Source: Acanthacorydalis orientalis (Eukaryota > Arthropoda > Insecta > Megaloptera > Corydalidae). From it: a stretch of 64,000 bases of DNA. Positions 13,524-25,932 of this stretch are shown piece by piece (the first letter of the stretch is position 1; each line of letters starts with the position of its first letter). Below the pieces are notes generated by a model. It was not told the origin of the DNA. It made no database searches and saw only the letters and a list, made by a program, of their open reading frames with translations. A program made the position numbers and the translations under genes. The stretch lies in NCBI GenBank assembly GCA_034766995.1, contig CM068322.1, positions 13,059,810 to 13,123,809 of the forward strand. The letters are read 5' to 3'.

Positions 13524-15671
13524 GTACATATGTATAATGGATGTATGTATGTATATATAATTTTTATTTTAATAAAATATTTATTTCAGGAACTAAAAGA
13601 ATGTTGCGGAAAAGTTTTTGTAGATTCACAACCAGAATTTAGTCCACCATTAGATAATTTGATCGATTTTTCACAAATAGATGTAATTTTAATTTCAAAT
13701 TATATGTGTATGTTAGCGTTGCCATTTATCACAGAAGATACAGGTTTTAATGGTATTGTTTATGCTACGGAGCCTACTTTACAGATTGGAAGGTAATATT
13801 TATAGATTTATGTAAACAACTAAAAATTAACAACCAGTATTATTATTTGAATTAAATATCGTATTCCTGCAGAAGTTTTATAAAGAGAAAGTTTATTTAT
13901 ATGTTTACTAATTTAAGTAGTATGAATCATTTATTTCTATGGTGAATTTCACTAATCAAAAATTGAGACATAAAGTATACCATTGTTATTATAAATTTAT
14001 TTGGAAATTTTTATATGATTGGATAATAGCGTAGTTGTTAATTAATTTTTTTAATATTAGAATATATTTGAAATACATACGTATGGCTATTTCTAACATT
14101 TTTTCCAGTATCATGGTTTTCAAAGGTTACTTGATCTTTGTTTTAGTGTCATACTTAAATAAATAGATCTAATGTGAGTAAATATATTTAAATATGTCTT
14201 AATTCTTTTAGAGAAAAAAAAATGTGTAGTATTAAATTTAATTTGTACGCATTTGTTTTGATTGAAATAATAATTATTGGAATGCTATTTATATGTATTT
14301 AGATTAGAAAAAAGTTAAATGGAAAACTGACGATTTATAGTTGTGGAGAAAAGTAAAAAAAGATTCATATCAAATTTTTAAGTATTTTTGTATTATTCTG
14401 CCTTTATCTTTATGATTAAATAATATTTAAAATATTCTTATAATTGCAGATTTTTTTTGGAAGAACTAGTAGAATTCATTACACAAAGTCCAAAGTCATC
14501 ATTTGCGAATCAGTGGAAGAATTTATTACACATTTTACCTGCACCTTTATCAGATAGTTTAAGACCAAAGTCTTGGAAACATATTTATACTTTAAAAGCA
14601 GTTAATTCTAGTTTATCACATGTACAAATTGTTGGCTATGATGAAAAGTTGGTGAGTTTAAAAAATTAAAAGAAACTTGTTCGAATAAAGAAATATCGCA
14701 ATCATATTCATATATTTTTTATTAGGATGTTTATGGTGGCTTACAAGTTATTCCTGTAAGTTCAGGATATTGTCTGGGTTCAAGTAATTGGATCCTGAGC
14801 ACAGAACATGAAAAAATTGCTTATGTTAGTGGCTCATCAACATTGACAACTCATCCCAGACCAATGGATCAAGTTGCATTACGTGCGGCTGATGTTTTAA
14901 TTATGACGGGGTTAACCCAAACTCCTACTTCCAATCCTGATGGTATGCTTGGACTTCTTTGTATGACAGTTGGTAAGTTATATATATATATATATATATG
15001 TTTTATTATTTATAAAAGTCAGATATAACAAATATATTTATTTTTGATATAAAAATGATTTGCCTGTATCTATATGTAGTTTAAATTTAATTTTATTATT
15101 ACTAAAAAGTGTTGAAGTTTTTTTTTATTAATGTTATTGTTTATATTTGTTTACTTTTTTTAAAAAACAGTACTATCTAAAATATATTTTTTTTAAAAAA
15201 ATTAAATTTCAGCAATGACAACAAGAAATGGAGGAAATGTATTAATACCTTGTTATCCTTCTGGAGTAGTATATGATCTTTTTGAATGTTTATCTACTAA
15301 CTTGGATGGACAAGGATTATCACAGATACCAATGTATTTTATATCACCTGTTGCTGATTCATCTCTTGCTTATTCAAATATTTTAGCTGAATGGTTATCT
15401 TCAGCTAAACAAAGTAAAGTTTATTTACCAGAAGAACCATTCCCTCATGCGTTTTTAGTAAAAAATTCACGCCTTAAACATTTTAAACACATTTATTCAG
15501 ATGGGTTCAGTACAGAATTTCGACAGGTTAGTTTGAAAAGTTTGTTTTGCAATGTGTGTTTCATTAAATATTATCATATTAACTATAATTGTAATTATTT
15601 TATATTTGCAATACAACATGTTTGCTATATATTTTGTTATTATTATTATTAAAATTGTGATTTATGACTTC

Positions 15672-15733
<62 letters not shown>

Positions 15734-16374
15734 GACACACATACATACATACATGTATGTATTTATGAAAATAAAAATTTAATTATTAGAAAATTGTTTT
15801 TAAGAAATGAGTATTTAAAACTTAATTTTAGTAAATAAAAATTACAAAATGAATGTTTTCTATAACATATATGTTACAACAGTAATAAATGATTATTTTA
15901 AAAATTATGAAATAAACCGCTGTTAAATATAATTAAATTTTTATGTCAATATAATTTTGTAAATTATTTTTACAGCCTTGTGTTGTTTTTTGTGGTCATC
16001 CTAGTTTACGTTTTGGTGATTCTGTTCATTTTATTGAAATGTGGGGTGGAAGTTCACTAAATACTATAATTTTTACAGGTGATTTAAAACTATTGCACAA
16101 TCCTTTTAAATGGTAATGATTTAATATTTATTTCTTTTATTTTTAGAGCCTGATTTTGATCATATAGAAGCTTTAGCACCTTTTCAACCAATTGCAATGA
16201 AAGTAGTTCAATGTCATATTGATACATCATTAAATTTTACACAAGCGAATAAACTTATAAGAGATTTAAAACCAGGTGTTTTAGTAGTTCCACATTGTTA
16301 TACACAGCCTCCAGCTGTTGCACCTACAAGAACTGAACTTGTTATTGAAAGCTCTGTTAGTAGTTAATTTATTA

Positions 16375-16434
<60 letters not shown>

Positions 16435-17097
16435 CTTATTTTATTTATATTCATGCATTTACATTATTTAAATTTGTTAGGATCGCCAAGTATTAACTTT
16501 TAAACGAGGTGAAGTTTTATCATTACCAATGAAAAGAAAACGTAGCAGAATATACTTGTCACCTGAAGTGGCAGCAAAAATTTTTCCACGAGAAATTAAG
16601 AATGGAATTAATTTATGTTCTTTGACAGGCCATTTAGATGTGAAAGGAAATTTAATTAATATTAAGGTAATTTACAACAAGTATGTTTTTATTAAATTAT
16701 ATATGTATACATTTGCTTTTAGGAGATAGACTTTAAAAAAGACACTCAAAGTGGTAGTGAAATGGAAAATCAAAGTGAAATACAATATGAATGGGGAGGT
16801 TTAGATGTGAATGAATTTGTGACAAAATTAGCTCAAGAAGGAATTACTAATGCAAAAGTGGAGCCAGGTTCAAGTGGAATTATAATACATTTGGTACTAA
16901 TTTATATAATATTAACACATATAATATATAATAATATTAACAATATGTAATTATTTTAAAAAAATGTTTTATTTTAGCCTGCAGAAGATACCTTAATTCA
17001 AGTTGATGATCATTCAACACACATATTCTGTCAAGGAGAAAGAGATTTAAGAATGCGTTTACGAAAAACATTATTGCAATGCCTTCGTAAATTTTAA
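12780..17097 (+). CDS. IntS9: Integrator complex subunit 9
   Basis: INTS9 is the catalytically inactive metallo-beta-lactamase/beta-CASP partner of the INTS11 endonuclease in the nuclear Integrator complex, which cleaves snRNA and other nascent transcripts (family knowledge). Exons: 12780-12788 (only ATG AAG TTG), 12859-13050, 13590-13792, 14450-14651, 14726-14972, 15213-15526, 15976-16078, 16147-16355, 16481-16666, 16723-16893, 16978-17097. All junctions are GT-AG and all phases match, giving 651 residues, close to the usual length of about 658. Diagnostic stretches are [73 protein letters not shown] and [12 protein letters not shown]. The HxHxDH active-site motif is absent, as expected. The C-terminal domain (INTS11-binding in the family) ends [18 protein letters not shown] is at 17230-17235. 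Confidence 0.95.
13427..13560. repeat. (TA)n plus TATG microsatellite in INTS9 intron
   Basis: TA run at about 13459-13510 flanked by TATG/CATA units. Confidence 0.9.
15674..15755. repeat. (TA)n(CA)n(CATA)n compound microsatellite in INTS9 intron
   Basis: TA run followed by ACAC and ACAT units. Confidence 0.9.
16378..16427. repeat. (TA)n in INTS9 intron 9
   Basis: About 50 bases of pure TA between the donor at 16356 and the acceptor ending at 16480; the intron is only 125 bp, so the tract makes up two fifths of it. Confidence 0.9.
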
Positions 17098-17229
17098 TTT
17101 ATGTTGATATGTATTACAAAAGTGTGATGAAAAGTTATTGACAGATGTGTTATTATGTGACTAATAGTATGTGATAAGTTGTTCCATAAGTGAGTATTGT
17201 TTGGATAATAAGCTTTTATAAGCAATTTG

Positions 17230-17235
17230 AATAAA
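17230..17235 (+). terminator. IntS9: Polyadenylation signal of INTS9
   Basis: AATAAA 133 bases after the stop codon. Confidence 0.6.
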
Positions 17236-18536
17236 ACAGTTATTAAGGTGATATTTTATATTTATTTTTAAGAGTACGTTTATTAAAAGAGAAGATATAT
17301 TTTTTTATAATTTCACATGCATATGTATATACATATTCAATTTATGTAGATATACTAAATGTGTTAGTCATTTATGTTTCATAGTAATAACTTCAATTAC
17401 AAAACAAAAACAAGAAATACCTATATCCAGACTTTAACAATAAATATACCTTTTAAATCATTAATAGTTAATATATTTGCTTCATCATTTCTTTCATCAT
17501 GTAAATCTGTTAATTTAATGTGTCATTTTATAAAAAGATATATGTTTTACAGATATCTAAAAACGTTTTTTTTAAAAAAAAAATATATTCAATTATAATA
17601 TATTGATTCTTACTTGATTTCCTATTCCTTTCAATAAACCAAAGTCTAACATTCGATTAACTGCTGAATCTACTGTTGATTAGTTTGTTGAATCGTGGTA
17701 AGAAAGGAGAACTTTTTCGCATATATATTGAAAGTGGTTCCTAATAAATATTTTCCTTCATTATTTGAAATCTTTTTACAGTCGATTCATTATGGGGTCC
17801 AATAATATATAAATCTAAGAACATTTGTAGTTAATTATTCAGTTTTAATTTGTTTTGAAGGTTTTTGAGTATTGATATAAAAAGTTAATTTATCAAAAAA
17901 CTATAATATAATTCATCATTCATTTTATATATTTTTTTTTGTATATTATAAGGGTATGTTAACTAATTGTACATATAATTAGATATTATTATGATGGTAT
18001 TGTGGCTAATAATAAATTTTAAATTTTAAACATTTTTGTATTAAGTATTTTAACACAAGAGATTACATAAAATAAATACTTATTTGCATAACTTTGTAAG
18101 TATTGTAAAGTTACAATTAAGACTATCTCGTGTTCCATGTAAATATTTGAAAACATTTTAAAATTTATTTTTTTAAATATTTTTGAACTACTAAGCAATA
18201 CCTAGTAATCGTTCAACTGCGAAAGCATATTGTTGTGATGTGGCAATTTCTTGTAATTTTGTAAAATTACATTTTCGAAAATTAGTAATAAGCTTCTTTA
18301 TGTTATTTTGAAACCAATATAAAAATAAATAATTAATAACGAATAAATCTCTTCAACAAAAAAGTAATTTATATAATTGGTATTAAAATAATTCTGAAAA
18401 TAATGATTGTAAATGTACTGTATGTATTGTAATGAAAGATACAATTTTGTGCAGAGAATTTAGAACGATTTTTATACAATTTAATGGTTGTATTTAGTTC
18501 ACACATAATGTATTATAGTTTAATACATACTAATAG

Positions 18537-18554
18537 ACACATCTCTCTCTCTCT

Positions 18555-18641
<87 letters not shown>

Positions 18642-18651
18642 GAGAGAGAAA
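18537..18651. repeat. (CT)n(TA)n(GA)n compound microsatellite
   Basis: CT run, about 50 bases of TA, then GA run; palindromic layout. Confidence 0.9.
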
Positions 18652-18730
18652 ATGCCACAATTTTGAATGTTAATTAATTGTTCAAGTTTATTTATTGACA
18701 TTTGTCTTCATATCCGTTTTTGATTGTACA

Positions 18731-19804
18731 TAAGGCGGTGCCACACAACTGGCTATTTGCCGAACACCGAATGTGTGGATGGATCTGTGAATACTAAATA
18801 CTTAAGCGAATGCTCGATATTCGCTGCTCAGGTGGGGCCACACATGTGCCTGTTCGCCGAACACCGAGCAAAATTTATCCGAATGCCGAATGTGTGGATG
18901 GATCTACGAATACAAATGCTTAAGCGAATGCTTGATATTCGCTATTCTTATCTGGTGTCGGTCTTGTGTCACGAATCAAAGGGAACGAGCATCTGCATAT
19001 TGTGAAAGATGCACGTTGCCTACATATTCGGCGTATTTGTTTAATGAAGATATGCACGTCTGGGCAGTTTATTATGAAATTTTAATTATTGAGTTTACAT
19101 TTATATTTATTTATTTTTAAAATCTCGTTAATAACTTTGAAATTCCAGTAGTATTGTTGTATACTAATATTTTTGAACCTTTGTATTATACCAAAAGAAA
19201 TTTAAAGTATGTTAATACCTGGAATTGTAATTGTTAATGCTTCCCTTGACGATATATAAATTGGCCACACTATGCGCTTAGTAAATAGTCTCCAGATATT
19301 AATCTTTGCGAACTATATTGTATTTACGGTCAAAAAAATAAATTTTCAAATAGAATTCATAATTATTATTTAATTAATTGATTAATTTTAAAATGGAGTG
19401 GAGTATTCAGTGTTTTGGAGTTTTTGGAAAGTTATGAACAAGAATCAATGATTAGGAATGCATCTCTTCCTAATCACAAAAATCGTAACGAAGTTTTCGA
19501 CGCCTGGAATAGACTAGAAATGAAGTTTTAATCTTTTTCTATTAGGCTTTTTTTTCCAATAACTTATAACCATAACTCAGTTACAAAAGCAGCCATACTA
19601 ATTATAATTTCAGAATTATTATCCATTTTTAATAATTGGCAAAGTAACGTAACCACTCTTTCTCCGACTACGTTTTGGCGCATTCGGCACGAATATTCGT
19701 CGTTCCCATAATGAATCTATGCTCGGCTAAACACGCATATGTGTGCTAGCGTGTGCTCGCCATAAACATATCGGCGAATAGCCGCATGTGTGGCCCTGCC
19801 TTTA
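18731..19804. mobile_element. DNA transposon with ~33 bp TIRs and MADF-like remnant (PIF/Harbinger-like?)
   Basis: The left end (18731-18763) and the reverse complement of the right end (19771-19804) match over about 33 bases: both have GCCACACA, then GGCTATT, then GCCGA. Near the left end a block of about 100 bp is repeated in tandem (about 18735-18832 and 18833-18940), both copies containing GAATGTGTGGATGGATCT. At 19393-19531 (plus) a frame reads VLEFLESYEQESMIRN and HKNRNEVFDAWNRLE, the pattern of a MADF DNA-binding domain, which PIF/Harbinger second ORFs often carry. No transposase core was found and the target duplication is unclear, so the superfamily is tentative. Confidence 0.6.
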
Positions 19805-20036
19805 GACATTAATTTTAACACAAATAATTTTGTGATGGATTAAGATCATACAATTCTCAAAACCAAATTTAGAGAATCAAAAAGCACGATTTGAACGAAA
19901 ATGTAGAGAGAAAATTGTAGAATTTCAATAATTGCCTGGATAAAAACAAAATAATTTTAATTAATTTGTCCCGAAACAATGTTACTTTTATGTTAATGCA
20001 AACAAAAATTAAAAAAAGATAAGAATAACTACATAT

Positions 20037-20039
<3 letters not shown>

Positions 20040-20097
<58 letters not shown>
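20040..20097. repeat. (TA)n microsatellite
   Basis: About 56 bases of pure TA between two partly matching flanks (TTAAATATA). Confidence 0.9.
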
Positions 20098-20100
<3 letters not shown>

Positions 20101-20285
20101 ATATACGAGATAAGAAAAACTACATTTTAAATATACACAGTAGTTCTCCCAGATCCGCGAGTAATATGTTTCTAAAAATCGCGGATAGTAGTGAACCCAG
20201 ATATAAATCGTTTTTCATTTACCTACAAACTTATGATAAAGTTTAATTGATAAATTACGCATAATAAAACATTCACTAATAATCA

Positions 20286-20950
20286 ACGCATCATCATCAT
20301 CATCTTCAGCCTCTGTTAATCAACTGCTGGATAAAGGCCTCTTCCATGATTTTCCATTTTGTTCGATTCAGTGCCTCTCTTTTCCACAGATTTCCAAGAA
20401 AGTTTTTAATATCCTTATCCCATTTGTTCGATTGGTCTCTTTCTGGGTCTTTTTATATTCCTTGGTTCCCAGTCAATAATTTCTCTCGTCCATCGGTTGT
20501 CCTCTCTTCTTGCGATATTTCCCGCCCATTTCCATTTCAGACTCTTTACTCTTCTTATTATATCTGTGACTCCTGTTTGTTTTCGTATCCATTCTATTCT
20601 CTTTCTATCTCTTCTTGTTATTCCCAACATGTATCTTTCCATACTTCGTTGCGTTGTTTGGAGTCTTTGAACTATTTTGGCGTTAAGCACCCATATTTCG
20701 CTGCCGTAGGTAAGGACCGGTAGTATACAATGATCAAATACTTTTTTCTTTAAACAGAGTGGGATTGTTGATTTAAATATCGAGGCGTTTCGTCCAAAAG
20801 AGCTCCATCCCATTTTTATTCTCCTATTTACTTCTTCTGTGAATGATCCATCTCTGTTGATAAGCTGGCCTAGATAGACATATTTTGTAACTTCTTCTAT
20901 TTCCGTTCCTTTTATTTCAATTTTCTTCGGACATACAAACGCATTGAACA
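20286..20950 (-). mobile_element. 5'-truncated RTE-type LINE fragment
   Basis: The minus strand encodes the C-terminal part of a non-LTR reverse transcriptase: VYLGQLINRDGSFTEEVNRR, ILPVLTYGSEIWVLN, TTQRSMERYMLGITRRDR, SLKWKWAGNIARREDNRW. This is the conserved tail of RTE-clade polymerases (family knowledge). The 3' end on the minus strand runs into (ATG)n at about 20287-20302, a simple-repeat tail typical of RTE elements. Near 20430 a one-base change shifts the frame relative to the second copy at 54.6 kb, so it is a dead copy. Confidence 0.85.
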
Positions 20951-21236
20951 ACGCATAATCAACAAATAAATAATAATAAAATACATTGTATATTATTGTA
21001 TTTGTAAATTGGCTCTTTGAAAATGATGGAAAATGGGCATAATCGAAAGTAATCAATCATAATTTATTGAATGTTTTTGGTGGAACAAAAACAGATAAGT
21101 TTCTATTTTGATTAAATTTTCCCATGCTGAATATTTCAAAAATCATTTAATTACACAAGCCAAAGAGTTTTCTTATTTAATTTAAATTTTTCCATTCGAG
21201 ATTACCAGTGTGTCACTTAGATTATTTATTCGAAGA

Positions 21237-21773
21237 CTAGTGATTCTTAACCATTACAGGTTAAGCGCCCACTTTTTATGATAAATATTTTATGTTGTCC
21301 CTCTTATTTACATTAAGTTAATTTCATGTGTACTTTTTTATTGTATTGTTTTCATTTTTTGAAAAAAAAACGCTATATTTTTTTACTGAAATAAAGAAGA
21401 ATAATATAAATAAAGAAAATATAAGTAGTTTTTTATATTTATTTGTGTAATCACGATTTTTGCAAATTGTTGATACTACATTTATTATTACAAACAAATA
21501 CTTTTATAAATTTTATTTTAAGTATTCATTTCATAAACAAATAAATTGAATGTGCTCATTGCGTTTCATACAACTCGGATAATTTAATTAACTTGGCCTC
21601 AAATTTGTTAGAATTAAATTAATTTCTACAAAATTATAGCAGTTGTCTATTTGATGGAGGTAGTAATTATTAAATGACAGTGGCGATTCTCTAAATAATA
21701 TGATACATAAAATGTTCTTCAAAATTTTAAAATCACTTCTTAAGGGCGGTATCGTTCCCGTTAAGAATCACTG
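21237..21773. mobile_element. Non-autonomous hAT-like MITE
   Basis: Ends are inverted: the left starts CTAGTGATTCTTAAC, the right reads CAGTGATTCTTAAC on the complement, and both have a GCGCCC/CCGCCC motif about 30 bases in. The CAGTG start and GTTAAGAATCACTG end resemble hAT termini. Flanking 8-mers TTCGAAGA (21229) and TTCGAGAA (21774) match at 6 of 8 bases, compatible with a decayed 8 bp duplication. The interior is AT-rich with no ORF. Confidence 0.6.
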
Positions 21774-22528
21774 TTCGAGAATAATAGTGTTTCTCTTCTT
21801 TGAATTCTTTCGACATTAATCTTCTCCGTAATGAAATATGTGTTTCATGTGGTCTCATAGTACTTAAGTAACGAGGTTATTAGTTTTATATAATTTATTT
21901 TTTAACTTTAAAATTGAAACTCTTAATTTCTCACAATACATAGTTTAGTTTTTTATACAATTTACTGACAATATTAGTAGTATGCTTTCTTGATGATCAA
22001 AAAGTAATTGAGATGCTCATTTTTTTATATGAATCATTTCGACTCTGTCAACAGAGTAGGATAAAATAGTACACTTTCATCTAACAGTAAACCTTGCAAA
22101 AGTATTCTTTGATGAGTTTAATTCAATTCAATTGCATTTTGTGGAATCAAAACGTTTATTAATTTTACTTTAAAATTTCACTTAAGATAGGTTGACGAAG
22201 TATGAAAAAAAAACGATTATGAAAAGAAGAAAAATGAAATTAAATAGATAATTATATCATCGAGAACTTTTTTTGTTTGAACTAAACAAACTATGGCTGC
22301 GACTTAAATATCTACACTTACCATAAATAATAGAACATGGAGGATAATACAATGTAGATACATTTAACATTAATGCATACATATTGGAGAGTTTATCTGG
22401 AAATAAATTATTATTATAATAAAAAGACTGATTCACTCCATTCCAGTTATCGAGAAAAATAAGAGACGGATGATTAAATTTGTTTGTAAGCAGTTTGTAC
22501 TGTGGTCAAGATGATATCTGCAATATAT

Positions 22529-22529
<1 letters not shown>

Positions 22530-22575
<46 letters not shown>
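22530..22575. repeat. (TA)n microsatellite
   Basis: About 45 bases of TA just upstream (minus strand) of IR exon C. Confidence 0.9.
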
Positions 22576-22580
<5 letters not shown>

Positions 22581-22930
22581 TATAAAATATATATGTTTGT
22601 ATGTATATTACGATGATATGCTTAAAAATTAAGTGACATTTAATGGAGGAAATATCGCAAAGCGTATTTAACAATTTTGTTTTTCAATTTAATTTTCTTG
22701 AAGATAATACATTTTTAATTATTTCTACACCGGCATATAAATTTCATTATATTGAAATTTTAAATAATGATTTTTTTAATATGCAAATAGGTAAACAAAT
22801 CTCGTTAAATAGATTTGTATTATATAGTCGTTGATTATTTAATTTGCTACAATTTATAAATAACAGTCACATCTTAGATAGCAACCTTTAAAACGATTGT
22901 TATGTATTAATGTATTATCGTATAAAAATA

Positions 22931-23485
22931 TTAGGTTGGTAGAAAAATAATTGTGGTTTATGACCTTCAAATTCATATAAATTTTTTAAATGTTTTTAAG
23001 TGGTCCAGGACTGTTGGGTGACTAACACCTAACTTTTGTGTCAGCTCGTGAGTTGTGCATGGTTTTGATTTAACTAACGCCTTCAGTTGGTCGTTTTGAA
23101 CTGAAGAAGGACGCCCGCGAACTTCTTTATCTTTATGGATTTTGCCCCCAGCACGAAATTTTTGGAACCACCATTGCAACGCACGTTCCTTAACAGTGCC
23201 CACATCAAAACCATCGTTTATTTTACGAACAGTTTCTAATGCTGTACCACCTGTTTTAAACGCATTTAAAAAATACTGTTATTTGCTTCTTTTCCATCTT
23301 TAATTCAATAGCTCAACTTGAAGCAAAATTAATATTAAAACCAAAGTCGATGTTACCAAAATACAGACCGAACAATGGGCTTTAAAATGATATTAACATG
23401 TACACGATGAAATTACACTTTCATAGAAAAAAAATAAAGGAAGAATTCAGAAAACAAAAACCGTAATTATTTTCCTACCAACTAA
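22931..23485 (-). mobile_element. Mariner MITE retaining transposase N-terminal HTH (copy 1)
   Basis: TIRs TTAGGTTGGTAG / TTAGTTGGTAG with a TA on each side. The minus strand encodes the N-terminal part of a mariner transposase: VKERALQWWFQKFRAGG, GRPSSVQNDQLKALV, TTHELTQKLGVSHPTVLDHL, the two helix-turn-helix regions that bind the TIR. The catalytic domain is absent: soon after the HTH the sequence jumps to the terminal inverted repeat. It is therefore internally deleted and non-autonomous. Confidence 0.85.
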
Positions 23486-23645
23486 TAAAATTCCTTGTGC
23501 AAGTTTTCAATATATCTTCTCTTTTATCGATTCTCCGTGTACTAATTTAAATTTAAAATTTAAAACTTTCATATTATTATTATTTATTTAGTTTGGCATA
23601 CATTGATATCACTATGTATAAGATTGTGATGAACAGTATAGCCTT

Positions 23646-23858
23646 TAAGCTTGAATGAATATGTTTTCACTGATATAAATTTGGCCTGCATGGGTGAAGC
23701 TTTCGCAGTGATTTAGCTTATGACTGCGTCCAGATAAAATTTTCGATTTGGCCACAGATTGTTTTGTTGTCAATGCTATATTATTTTGCATCATTTGTGT
23801 TGCTTTAATGGACTTCTTGTAGTCAATAAATTGTGTCTTTATATCTAATTTAATAATA
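23646..23858 (-). other. Uncharacterised open stretch of about 70 codons within the IR region
   Basis: The minus strand is open for about 70 codons (contains YKKSIKATQMMQNNIA and HCESFTHAGQIYISEN) after an AG near 23856. It sits between IR pieces B and C and could be an IR exon, but I see no IR signature. It may be chance in AT-rich DNA. Confidence 0.2.
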
Positions 23859-24999
23859 TTCCATATTTAATTAAAACATTCTAAATCCATTCGAAAATAT
23901 AAAAATGTTTTATATTTTTGTAATTTTTTAGAAAATATGAATTTTTCCTTCTTTTTCGCGATAAAAATTAATATTGCGACTCCAGTTATTTAGGATCTTT
24001 CTTTAAAATAGTAAGTTGTACTTAGATGGTTGAATAATATCATATTATAGATGATCATACCGGAACAAGAATTATAATTACTTGGCTTAGTGTTTATCTT
24101 CGTCCACGTATATCCAGAATTAATGCTTCTTTTTTCCAATTGTTATTGAACGCTTTTATTTTAAAATATTTCAGAAACTCATGCATTAACTGCACTAATC
24201 ATTCAGATGTAAAGAACTTAGTTCTTTGTTCAGATATGAAATGATTATTCTGGTGTCTACAATTTTGGTTGTTACTATTTCCATCACTGCGGCCATAACT
24301 GTAATCTTGAACGCAGTCATATCGTTATGTTCAAGCCTTAATGCATGCAATTATTTGCTATTATATTTTTTTGAAAAAGATATATATATATATATAATTC
24401 AAACAGAAATTATCAAATGATTTTTTTTGGGAAAATATACATACCTCATTTACTTCAAGTAGCTGCGTGTTCTTGTATTTGCTTTTATGGTTGTAATGTG
24501 AATTTTGACTAACAAACACAGTGTTAGGCATGTTTAGAAGGTTTGTTGAATGCGGAAATGTTATAAATTTACGATGAAAATTCGTACACATTTCCTCAAA
24601 TATCAGAACAAATTTCTTATTTCCGTTTTTGATATTTGTAATTAAAACTTGTCGATCGAAAGTCTGTAAAAAGTGTTCTTGATTTTCAAATTGTACGACA
24701 TAAACATCATATCCAAAATCAAGAGATTTTCGTATCTGTTCTTCAAATGAATACTGCGACGTATTAGGATTTATTTTAACGTACGGAATCGTTTCTACAG
24801 CCGACAGTTTGTTATTTGATATTAAAACTGTGCAATAATTATTCAGAAAATATTTTGATAGTATGGAATTTATCATAATATTAATATAAAATTGATCTAG
24901 CATTATAAATAAAAGTTCTTCTGAAATATTAAAAATATCTTAAAATAAATAACGCTTTTTAAGTATCCAGGTACATTTGCATACGTTATTTTTATTTAA

Positions 25000-25877
25000 A
25001 TGAATATGCCTTTGCATATATATTTTAAATAAATTGCACTAATGTTAACTATTTTACACAGCTGAAATTTTAACGTTGTAAAGAATTTTCAATTAAAAAT
25101 TAATATTAATAAAATTCTACAAAAGAATTGTCATTTTTACAAAGTTATATTACTTCAGTCTATGTTAACAATTTTTTTACCGCACTTTATTAATTACTAT
25201 TCTTTAAAAAGTAATATATGTTTCCATTTTCATCAATATTCGTTAATAGAAAATTTGATTTTCATAGAATACATTAAGTTTAGAGCTAGGTATTATTATA
25301 TTTCTATTATAAAATACTGTTTTGAAGTTCTTTGTCCTTTTGGATCATCTTTGTTTTCTATTATTGGTTGTAGCACATGTGATCATTTTAAATAGATTTT
25401 AGAGACCGTTATTCGATCATTTTTAAAGGATTTGACTCGGGTAGATAATATGGATTAGAGTATGAATATATGGTTTTGAGAATAAATACTATAGTCAAAC
25501 AATATGTTGAGAAACAAAACTCTTTTCAGGTAGTGTATATCAATTAATACTCATTACTCATTTAACAAGAATTTCGTTTTACATTAATATCTATATTTTT
25601 GTAGGTATTTAAACATTGTGTCAAAAATAAAATCAGTGTTAAACTTTAATATTAGATATTGACATGTTCGAATATATCAATATATTCATACAATAAATTG
25701 TTATATACTACTAAATAGAAATATATCGTCGTCATTCCTAATTTTCAATAGATTGTTCAGTTTAGGAATTTCGAATCATAGAAGTTGAAATTGTGGAGAT
25801 AATTTTACATTGAATCCATATTTATAGACATTATATCATAGAAAAAATAAGTTTAGAGAAAATTTCAGTTAGATAAG

Positions 25878-25880
<3 letters not shown>
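25000..25880. other. AT-rich DNA without a recognised gene
   Basis: Read on both strands; only short chance frames. It lies 5' of IR exon A and would include its promoter if the gene was ever active. Confidence 0.5.

Positions 25881-25929
<49 letters not shown>
25881..25929. repeat. (TA)n microsatellite
   Basis: About 49 bases of TA. Confidence 0.9.

Positions 25930-25932
<3 letters not shown>

Larger units (their letters stand above)
17600..24920 (-). pseudogene. Decayed insect ionotropic receptor (IR) gene, split by transposons
   Basis: IRs are divergent ionotropic-glutamate-receptor relatives used as ligand-gated channels in chemosensory neurons (family knowledge). Pieces lie in gene order on the minus strand. 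(A) 24903-24445: amino-terminal domain of 153 codons, with a possible upstream acceptor near 24920 and a strong donor after LLEVNE. (B) from 24189: LMHEFLKYFKIKAF, phase-compatible with A, stop at 24094-24096. (C) 22499-22322: SLIFLDNWNGVNQS then FPDKLSNMYALMLNVS and YYPPCSIIYG, donor GTAAGT, the typical IR block before the first ligand-binding lobe. (E) 18298-18191: NFTKLQEIATSQQYAFAV, resembling the second lobe. (F) 17825-17600: EPLSIYMRKSSPFLPRFNK, then after a frameshift NRMLDFGLLKG, the IR C-terminal block. Stops or shifts occur around B, E and F, and no membrane segments were found between C and E. The gap holds an RTE fragment, two MITEs and a TIR element. Confidence 0.6.

Noticed and set aside
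18724..19120. Overlapping ORFs of 76-93 codons at the left end of the TIR element
   Set aside because: They run through the duplicated transposon end and encode no recognisable domain.
22643..22834. Plus-strand 63-codon ORF (MEEISQSVFNNFVF...)
   Set aside because: No domain or splice signals, lies in the broken IR/MITE region; chance in AT-rich DNA is likely.
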